From positions 1-46,228 of the forward strand of contig DASRIS010000127.1 in assembly GCA_035649895.1 (NCBI GenBank): a stretch of DNA of 46,228 nucleotides. The letters run 5' to 3'. The position numbers and the translations under genes were made by a program. This DNA is from DASSUC01 sp035649895. Lineage in GTDB: Bacteria > Actinomycetota > Actinomycetes > Mycobacteriales > Micromonosporaceae. The notes beneath the pieces were generated by a model. The model ran no database searches. It worked only from the letters and a program-made list of their open reading frames with translations, and was not told where the DNA came from. Below, piece after piece: positions 41,090 to 46,228 of this stretch. Within the stretch, counting starts at the first letter, position 1, and each line of letters starts with the position of its first letter.

Positions 41090-41114
41090 CTACCCCACCA
41101 GGGGCGCTACACAC
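41090..41114 (-). promoter_or_regulatory. SigB/F-type promoter of the holin-X operon
   Basis: On the minus strand, GTGT (41114-41111), 15 bases, GGGTAG (41095-41090). It is close to GTTT-N15-GGGTAY and lies in the short gap behind the sigma factor gene. Confidence 0.5.
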
Positions 41115-41135
41115 ATCGCAGGCGCAGAATCCGCC

Positions 41136-42326
41136 TCACTCACCCACCGGCTGGTCCTCCAGCAAGGCGGCCCGCAGCGTCGCGTACGCCTGTGCCAGCA
41201 GCCGGGACACGTGCATCTGGGACAGGCCCACCTCAGCGGCGATCTCGGCCTGGGACAGCTCGCCGTAGAAGCGCAGCGCGAGGATGCGCCGGGTGCGCTC
41301 GGGCAGCGTGCCGAGCGTGGCCTGCACCGACTCCCAGTTGTCGACGTGGTCGAACCCCGGGTCCGGACCGCCGATCATCTCCCCCAGCTCGCTGGCGCCC
41401 TCGCCGACCGGCGCGGACAGCGACCGGAGCGTGTAGCTGTCGGCCGCCTCCAGCGCCGCGGCCAGGACATCGGTCGGTACGCCGAGCGTGCCGGCCACCT
41501 CCGCCCGCAGCGGCGGGCGGCCCAGCTGCTGGGTCAGCGCCTCGGTGGCCCACCGTGCGTCCAGCGACAGCTCCTGCAGCCGCCGCGGCACGCGCAGCCC
41601 CCAGCCCTTGTCCCGGAAGTGGCGGCGCAGCTCACCGAGGATGGTCGGCACGGCGTAGTCGCTGAACACGTGGCCGCGTGTCGGGTCGTACCCGTGCACC
41701 GCCTTGACCAGGCCGAGTGCGGCCACCTGGAGCAGGTCGTCGCGGCGCTCGCCGCGGTCGCGGTAGCGGTTGGCGAACCGGTACGCCGCCGGCAGGGCCA
41801 GCTCGGTCGCGCGGGCCCGCAGCCGCTGGGCGTGCGGGTCGTCGGCGGGCAGCGACGCCGCCTCGGCGAGCAGCGCGTGCACCGCCTCGTTCGGCAGCCC
41901 GTGGGAGCCGCCCGTCCCGGCGGTGAGCGCCGTCCCGTCAGCGAGGTCGCTGGCCGACGGCTGCTCGGGTTGGCAGCACGGCAGCGCCGGCCGGGCGGGT
42001 GCGCTGTCCCGAGGGGCGTACGCCCGCAGTGGCTTGGCCAGCCCCAGCACCTCGAGAACCTCGAGGACGATGCCGCGGGCCGCGACCACCCGCAGCACCA
42101 CCCCGCGCTCCTGCGCCTTGGGCTGCTGCTGCGCGAGGACACCCGCTGCGCCGGCGTCGAGCAGCGACACCGTCTCGAGGTCGACGACCACCTCGGATGT
42201 CCCAAGACCGATCGTCTCGCGCAGCACCGACCGCAGCCGCGAGGCTCGGGCCAGGTCGAGCACGCCGTCGGGGACGACCAGCGAGACGCCGTCGACCACG
42301 TGCACGTGCACTGCCAGCGCGGCCAT
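41136..42326 (-). CDS. SigB/F-type sigma factor fused to an N-terminal STAS domain
   Basis: A 396-residue hybrid. Residues 1-104 are a STAS (anti-anti-sigma) domain: VHVHVVDGVSLVVPDGVLDL, EVVVDLETVSLLDAGAAGVL, VVLRVVAARGIVLEVLEVLG. Its phospho-acceptor motif DSSG reads D57-A58-G59-A60, so it cannot be phosphorylated in the usual way. After a linker (105-145) comes a SigB/F/G sigma factor: region 2 at about 195-245 (DDLLQVAALGLVKAVHGYDP, VFSDYAVPTILGELRRHFRD), region 3 at about 255-310, and region 4 at about 335-385 (LPERTRRILALRFYGELSQA, VGLSQMHVSRLLAQAY). Typical members are about 260 residues. GGAGG lies nine bases before the ATG. Confidence 0.93.
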   Translation of the reverse strand: MAALAVHVHVVDGVSLVVPDGVLDLARASRLRSVLRETIGLGTSEVVVDLETVSLLDAGAAGVLAQQQPKAQERGVVLRVVAARGIVLEVLEVLGLAKPLRAYAPRDSAPARPALPCCQPEQPSASDLADGTALTAGTGGSHGLPNEAVHALLAEAASLPADDPHAQRLRARATELALPAAYRFANRYRDRGERRDDLLQVAALGLVKAVHGYDPTRGHVFSDYAVPTILGELRRHFRDKGWGLRVPRRLQELSLDARWATEALTQQLGRPPLRAEVAGTLGVPTDVLAAALEAADSYTLRSLSAPVGEGASELGEMIGGPDPGFDHVDNWESVQATLGTLPERTRRILALRFYGELSQAEIAAEVGLSQMHVSRLLAQAYATLRAALLEDQPVGE

Positions 42327-42375
42327 CGCAGTGCGCCTCCAGCTCCCGCTCGTCGCTCCGCGGTCCGTGCCCTAA

Positions 42376-42400
42376 GTCCCCACCGCCCGACGTGCCAAAC
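42376..42400 (-). promoter_or_regulatory. Possible autoregulatory promoter of the sigma factor gene
   Basis: On the minus strand, GTTT (42400-42397), 15 bases, GGGGAC (42381-42376). The -10 differs from GGGTAY at one position. It lies 50 bases before the start. Confidence 0.35.
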
Positions 42401-42458
42401 CTCCCAGCCGCTCGTAGGCTCGACCTGATCCAGGCCACGACGGCGATGCGGGAGAGCA

Positions 42459-43226
42459 GTGCACAACCGACCCGACCAGTTCGAATGCCTCACCGACGAG
42501 GCGGGCCCGGTGCCGGCCGTCCGGCCGCGCGGGCAGCTCGACCTGGCCAGCTCGGCGGTCCTGCGCTCGGTCCTGCTCAAGATGATCGCCGAGGAGCCCA
42601 GCGGCATCATCGTGGACCTGTCGGAGCTCACCGTTGAGGAGGACATCTGCCTGATGGTCTTCCCGGCCGTCGTCCGGCAGGCCGCGGCGTTGTCGGGCTG
42701 CGCGGTGGTGCTGTGCGCCGCGCCGCCTGCGGTCGCCGACCTCATGCACGCGCTCGGCGTGGACCGGACGGTGCGCATCTGTGCGATCTGGACAGACGCT
42801 TGGCAGCAGGTCCAGCGGGCGCACCATGCCCAGTACACCGGCAAGGTGCGGGAACGGTTCCCGCCCAAGCCGCAGTCCCTGGCCGCCGCCCGGGCCATGG
42901 CCGCGGCTGCGTGCGCCCGGTGGCAGGTGCCGGAGCGCCCGACCGGCCTGGTCCAGGCGGTCCTCACCGAGCTGGTCAGCAACGCCGTCCGGCACGCCGG
43001 CACGCCCATCGAGGTGGTCCTGCGGTGCACCGCCCGCTACGTCCACGTCGCCGTGTACGACCAGGACCGCCGGCCGGCCCGGTTATGCGGGCCGGACACG
43101 CCGGATGCCGACAGCGGCCGTGGGCTGCTGCTCGTCGATGCGTTCTCCACCGCGTGGGGCTGCGCCCCGGCCCCGGACGGCAAGGTCGTCTGGGCGACCA
43201 TCCGGCATCACCCGACCGGTGCCTGA
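42459..43226 (+). CDS. STAS domain fused to an RsbW-like HATPase (anti-sigma factor)
   Basis: A 255-residue protein. Residues about 15-110 form a STAS domain (VRPRGQLDLASSAVLRSVLL, GIIVDLSELTVEEDICLMVF). The DSSG phospho-site is replaced by E61-D62-I63-C64. Residues about 130-250 form a GHKL ATPase of the RsbW/SpoIIAB type: N-box QAVLTELVSNAVRHAG (168-181) and the G-rich loop DADSGRGLLLVDAFS (216-230). RsbW proteins bind a SigB/F-type sigma factor and phosphorylate STAS antagonists. Lying head-to-head with a sigma-STAS hybrid (132 bases apart), this is probably its cognate anti-sigma factor. GGAGAG precedes GTG 42459. Confidence 0.9.
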   Translation: MHNRPDQFECLTDEAGPVPAVRPRGQLDLASSAVLRSVLLKMIAEEPSGIIVDLSELTVEEDICLMVFPAVVRQAAALSGCAVVLCAAPPAVADLMHALGVDRTVRICAIWTDAWQQVQRAHHAQYTGKVRERFPPKPQSLAAARAMAAAACARWQVPERPTGLVQAVLTELVSNAVRHAGTPIEVVLRCTARYVHVAVYDQDRRPARLCGPDTPDADSGRGLLLVDAFSTAWGCAPAPDGKVVWATIRHHPTGA

Positions 43227-43247
43227 CCGGCCGGCCCACCTCACTTC

Positions 43248-43403
43248 GGCGGGCCCACGCGGCGAGGAACACCGAGGCCGGGTCCGTGGCGTGCAGCGCG
43301 ACCAGGCTGCGCGCCACGTCGGCCAGGCCGCCGTCGCAGGGGGCGCCAGGCGATGGCGTACGCCGAGCCGGGCCCGCCGCTCCGCCACGTCGATCCGCCG
43401 CAT
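43248..43403 (-). pseudogene. 5' fragment of a winged-helix DNA-binding (HTH_42-type) protein gene
   Basis: From 43403 the minus strand reads MRRIDVAERRARLGVRHRLA, the start of winged-helix DNA-binding domain proteins (AlkX/YcaQ-like). At about 43345 the similarity moves to another frame, GGLADVARSLVALHATDPAS then VFLAAWAR. It stops near 43250, just beyond the HATPase stop codon. A frameshift plus loss of the remaining 300 or more codons makes this a remnant. The rest of the 43227-43515 interval holds nothing else recognisable. Confidence 0.7.
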
Positions 43404-43515
43404 CCTGCGGTTCTACCAGGCCCCGGCCGGGTGGCCGAGCCCGGCGCGCAACCGTCGCCGCGTGGCGGGCCGTCGTCGCATGGCGGACGGTCGCCGGCTG
43501 GCGGACAGTACAGGC

Positions 43516-44607
43516 ATGGCCGACCGGCTGACGGAGTACCGGCGCAAGCGCGACTCCAACCGCACCACAGAGCCGGTGCCCGCCGGACCGCCGCCCCGTG
43601 GCCAGGACGACACCTTCGTGATCCAGCAGCACCACGCGCGACGGCTGCACTGGGACCTTCGGCTCGAGCGCGACGGCGTACTCGTGTCGTGGGCGGTGCC
43701 CCGCGGCATCCCCCGCGACCCGGCCCGCAACCACCTCGCGGTTCATACCGAGGACCACCCTGTCGAGTACGCCCAGTTCTCCGGCGAGATCCCGGCCGGG
43801 GAGTACGGTGCCGGCCAGATGACCATCTACGACCGGGGCCGGTACGAGACGGAGAAGTGGCGCGACGACGAGGTGGTCGTGGTGCTGCACGGCGCCCGGG
43901 TCCGCGGCCGGTACGCGCTGTTCCGCACCGACGGGCGCAGCTGGATGATCCACCGGATGGACCCGCCGGAGCCGGGATGGACCCCGATGCCGGAGCTGGT
44001 CGAGCCGATGCGGGCCACCCCGGCCCGGGCCCTTCCGGACGACGACGCGGCGTGGGCGTACGAGCTGGTCTGGGACGGGCTGCGGGCGACGGCGTACGTC
44101 TCCGGCGGCCGGCTGGCGCTGCGCTCCGGCGATGGGGCCGAGGTCACCTCGTCCTATCCGGAGCTGCGGGCGATGGCCGAGACGCTGGCGCCCACCGAGT
44201 GCGTGCTGGACGGGGTGCTGGTCGCGTTCGACGCGGACGGCCGGGTCAGCCGCGCCGCCCTCGCCCCCCGCCTGGACGCGGCGACAGAGGCGGAGGTACG
44301 CCGGGCCGCGTCCCGGGCGCCGGTCCAGTACCTCGCCTTCGACCTGCTCTGGCTGGACGGGACAGCCACCATGGACCAGCCCTACGAAGGCCGCCGGCAG
44401 CTGCTGGCGGGGCTGGACCTCACCGGGGCGAACTGGCAGACCCCGCCCCACTTCACCGGTGGCGGCGCGTTCGCGCTGGCGACCAGCCGGGAGCAGGGCG
44501 CACCCGGCGTGGTCGCCAAGCGGCTGGCCGCGGCGTACCAGCCCGGCCGGCGCAGCCGTGACTGGCTGTGGGTCGACCCGGCCGCGGGCGGCCGGCGCCG
44601 GGGCTGA
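43516..44607 (+). CDS. LigD-like 3'-phosphoesterase fused to a degenerate ligase domain
   Basis: A 363-residue protein. Residues 1-150 form the LigD phosphoesterase (PE) domain, which trims 3' ends in bacterial end joining: FVIQQHHARRLHWDLRLERD, HTEDHPVEYAQFSGEIPAGE, YGAGQMTIYDRGRY. Key His, Asp and Arg positions look intact. Residues about 165-360 resemble the ATP-dependent ligase adenylation domain, but motif I reads ELVWDGLRA where the lysine that takes AMP is expected (KWDGxR); V185 replaces it. Motif V also lacks its lysines (SRDWLWVDP), and no OB-fold domain follows. It is probably an active PE with a non-catalytic ligase relic. It converges with the pirin gene. Confidence 0.88.
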   Translation: MADRLTEYRRKRDSNRTTEPVPAGPPPRGQDDTFVIQQHHARRLHWDLRLERDGVLVSWAVPRGIPRDPARNHLAVHTEDHPVEYAQFSGEIPAGEYGAGQMTIYDRGRYETEKWRDDEVVVVLHGARVRGRYALFRTDGRSWMIHRMDPPEPGWTPMPELVEPMRATPARALPDDDAAWAYELVWDGLRATAYVSGGRLALRSGDGAEVTSSYPELRAMAETLAPTECVLDGVLVAFDADGRVSRAALAPRLDAATEAEVRRAASRAPVQYLAFDLLWLDGTATMDQPYEGRRQLLAGLDLTGANWQTPPHFTGGGAFALATSREQGAPGVVAKRLAAAYQPGRRSRDWLWVDPAAGGRRRG

Positions 44608-44611
44608 CCGG

Positions 44612-45616
44612 TCAGCCCGCGGGCCTGCCCTGGTCCCCGGCGGTGTCGGCGCGCACCGCGGCGTGCGCGGCCGGGACGGTGCCGAGCCGGCCGGCCTGGA
44701 AGTCCTCCAGCGCCTGGATGATCTCGGCCTTGGTGTTCATCACGAACGGCCCGTAGGCGACCACCGGCTCGCGGATCGGCGCGCCGCCGAGCAGCAGCAC
44801 GTCAAGGTCTGGGCTGCGGCTGTCCTGCCGGGTGCCGGCGGCCATGGTCAGCGTGTCACCGGGGCCGAAGACCGCCAGCTGCCCCAGCTGGACCGGCCGG
44901 CCCTTGGGCCCGACCCGGCCCCGCCCGCCCAGCACGTACGCGAGCGCGTTGAAGTCGGCCCGCCACGGCAGCGCCAGCGACGCGCCCGGGCTGAGGGTGG
45001 CGTGCACCAGCGTGATCGGGGTGTGGGTGACCCCCGGCCCGGCGTGCCCGGCCAGCTCGCCGGCGATGAGCCGGACCAGCGCGCCGCCGTCCGGCGCGGC
45101 GAGCAGCGCCACCCGGCTGCCCCGGATGTCCTGGTAGCGCGGAGCTGCGAGCTTCATCGCGCGGGGCAGGTTGACCCACAGCTGGAAGCCGTGGAAGAGC
45201 CCACCGCTTCTGACCAGGTGCTCCGGCGGGGTCTCGATGTGCAGGATGCCGGCGCCGGCCGTCATCCACTGGGTGTCCCCGTCGGAGATCAGCCCGCCCC
45301 CGCCGTTGGAGTCGGAGTGGGCGATCTGCCCGTCGAGCATGTAGGTGACGGTCTCGAAGCCGCGGTGCGGGTGCCACGCCGTGCCCTTGGGCTCGCCGGG
45401 CGCGTACTCCACCTCGCCCATCTGGTCCATGTGGACGAACGGGTCGAGCGCCCGCAGGTCCACCCCGGCGAAGGCGCGGCGCACCGGGAAGCCCTCGCCC
45501 TCGAAGCCCCGTGGCGCCGTGGTGACCGACAGCACCGGCCGGGACCGGGCGGTGGCGAGGTCGACCTCGGGCAGGCGCGGCAGGGTGAGGATGTTCTCGA
45601 CCGTGACGGCTGGCAT
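44612..45616 (-). CDS. Pirin family protein
   Basis: A 334-residue bicupin. Iron-binding residues of the N-terminal cupin are all present: H82 and H84 in TAWHPHRGFETVTYMLDG, H126 and E128 in AGAGILHIETP. GFQLWVNLPRAMKLAAPRYQ is the inter-domain signature. Pirins act as quercetinases or transcription cofactors in various species; the role here is unknown. ATG 45616 is chosen because GGGGGAGAG lies just upstream; the open frame runs further with no similarity. The last 30 residues (GRLGTVPAAHAAVRADTAGD) are probably flexible. Confidence 0.93.
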   Translation of the reverse strand: MPAVTVENILTLPRLPEVDLATARSRPVLSVTTAPRGFEGEGFPVRRAFAGVDLRALDPFVHMDQMGEVEYAPGEPKGTAWHPHRGFETVTYMLDGQIAHSDSNGGGGLISDGDTQWMTAGAGILHIETPPEHLVRSGGLFHGFQLWVNLPRAMKLAAPRYQDIRGSRVALLAAPDGGALVRLIAGELAGHAGPGVTHTPITLVHATLSPGASLALPWRADFNALAYVLGGRGRVGPKGRPVQLGQLAVFGPGDTLTMAAGTRQDSRSPDLDVLLLGGAPIREPVVAYGPFVMNTKAEIIQALEDFQAGRLGTVPAAHAAVRADTAGDQGRPAG

Positions 45617-45717
45617 GGCTCTCTCCCCCTCTGCGCGTGACGATGCCAGATGGAACAGAGCTTGCCACAGCAATATTCCACAAGACAACTAGCAGGGGAG
45701 CCACGGATGCGCTGCGG

Positions 45718-45960
45718 TCACGGGTGGGTGCCGACCTGGTTCGCCTGGGTCTCGTTGATCGAGTAGCCGTCCTCCACGTCCGGCAGGCCGTAGAAGCACA
45801 CGCTGTCGACCTGGCCGGCGGTCTCGTTGGCGACGGTCCGGCCGAACTCGACGTACCGGTAGCCACGGTCCCAGTTCTGCCCGTTCGGGTCGTGGATCCC
45901 GGCCTCGGTCACCTTCATGCTGACCCAGGTGTTCCAGCCCCACAAGCACCTCCGCCGTGG
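45718..45960 (-). pseudogene. Unassigned 3' gene fragment
   Basis: The minus strand reads GWNTWVSMKVTEAGIHDPNG, DRGYRYVEFGRTVANETAGQ and VDSVCFYGLPDVEDGYSINE before a stop at 45718. The composition is protein-like and resembles a secreted protein's end. However, an upstream extension runs into the terminator of the next gene and has no credible start. It is most likely the left-over end of a lost gene. I do not recognise the family. Confidence 0.4.
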
Positions 45961-45971
45961 ACACGACGGGT

Positions 45972-46009
45972 GGTGCCCCGGCTCGCTACACGCCGCGCGC
46001 CGGGGCACC
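45972..46009 (-). terminator. Terminator after the P-domain protein gene
   Basis: A perfect 11-base stem (GGTGCCCCGGC at 45972-45982, GCCGGGGCACC at 45999-46009), 33 bases beyond the stop at 46042. Confidence 0.75.
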
Positions 46010-46041
46010 GCTCCTTGCCGTCTCTACAGCCTCGTCGGGCG

Positions 46042-46228
46042 TTACAGCGTGAGGGTCCAGCTGTTGATGTAGCCGACGTCGACCGCCGCCGCGTCCTGCA
46101 CCCGCAGCCGCCAGGTGCCGTTGGCGGCCTCGCTGGACAGGTTCACGGTGTAGGTGGTGTCGATGTTGTCGGCGCTGCCACCGGAGCGGTTGTGCAGCAG
46201 GTAGAGGCTGCCGTCCGGCGCAACCAGG
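46042..46228 (-). CDS. C-terminal P/Homo B domain of a secreted protein, 5' end outside the window
   Basis: The last 61 codons of a gene entering from the right. The minus strand reads LVAPDGSLYLLHNRSGGSAD, NIDTTYTVNLSSEAANGTWR and LRVQDAAAVDVGYINSWTLT before TAA. This is the typical end of a proprotein-convertase P domain (NGTWxLxVxD...GxxxxWxLxL), which follows the catalytic domain of secreted subtilisin-like or other proteases in actinobacteria. The catalytic part is not in the window, so the enzyme class is open. Confidence 0.85.
   Translation of the reverse strand, partial: LVAPDGSLYLLHNRSGGSADNIDTTYTVNLSSEAANGTWRLRVQDAAAVDVGYINSWTLTL

Noticed and set aside
42976..44451. Long minus-strand frame opposite the LigD-like gene
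   Set aside because: Only its end (about 43250-43340) has similarity, to the winged-helix remnant. The rest mirrors the PE-ligase gene.
1..46228. CRISPR arrays, tRNA and rRNA genes, insertion sequences
   Set aside because: I looked for regularly spaced repeats, cloverleaf ends with CCA-like tails, and transposase motifs and saw none. The tandem repeats present are short and local.

Overview
The window is chromosomal DNA from a very high-GC actinobacterium. Mycothiol synthesis (mshC), F420-type and actinobacterial DUF families, and frequent leaderless promoters (a TAnnnT box 6-7 bases before the start codon) all point that way. The family mix (SCO1664 family, DUF5703, DUF6158, DUF2795, holin-X, a SigB/F-type sigma factor) suggests a Streptomyces relative or, more likely, Micromonosporaceae. 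That placement is inference from gene content only.

Layout. Bases 1-17.8 kb are mostly conserved core genes: the 5' part of metH, a PAC2-family gene, a GntR regulator, a SnoaL-like protein and an amidohydrolase. A syntenic block follows on the minus strand (LLM oxidoreductase, uppP, histidine phosphatase, DUF3090, SCO1664 family, mshC), then an aldo/keto reductase, DUF5703, an M20 peptidase and a secreted SGNH hydrolase. Bases 18.2-23 kb look like a stress and envelope set: SRPBCC, DUF2795, Hsp20 with a long tail, a YihY/BrkB membrane protein, DUF6158, a monooxygenase and a small GlsB-like membrane protein. Bases 23-28.5 kb hold a small Gly/Ala/Asp repeat peptide beside a shortened JmjC/cupin-4 protein, an Rrf2 regulator, a uridine-kinase-like protein, an AraC/ornithine cyclodeaminase pair and a PaaI-like thioesterase. 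Bases 28.6-38.9 kb hold a 12-codon ORF behind an almost full anti-SD complement, an aldehyde dehydrogenase, an FHA protein, a large membrane protein with a hydrolase motif, an AI-2E-family permease, an XRE-STAND-TPR regulator and a small secreted protein. Bases 39-46.2 kb hold two gene remnants, a three-gene envelope-stress operon, an unusual sigma-factor module, a LigD-like protein with a degenerate ligase domain, a pirin and the end of a P-domain protein.

The most striking system is at 41.1-43.2 kb. A SigB/F-type sigma factor carries an N-terminal STAS domain, and a divergent gene encodes a STAS domain fused to an RsbW-like HATPase. Both STAS domains lack the usual phospho-acceptor serine. 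Sequences resembling SigB/F promoters (GTTT or GTGT, 15-16 bases, GGGTA) lie before the adjacent holin-X operon, DUF2795-SRPBCC and the YihY gene, so these may form a local regulon. The second system of interest is the repeat peptide at 23.1 kb with its cupin partner, which appears to have lost the segment carrying the Fe-binding HxD motif by an in-frame deletion.
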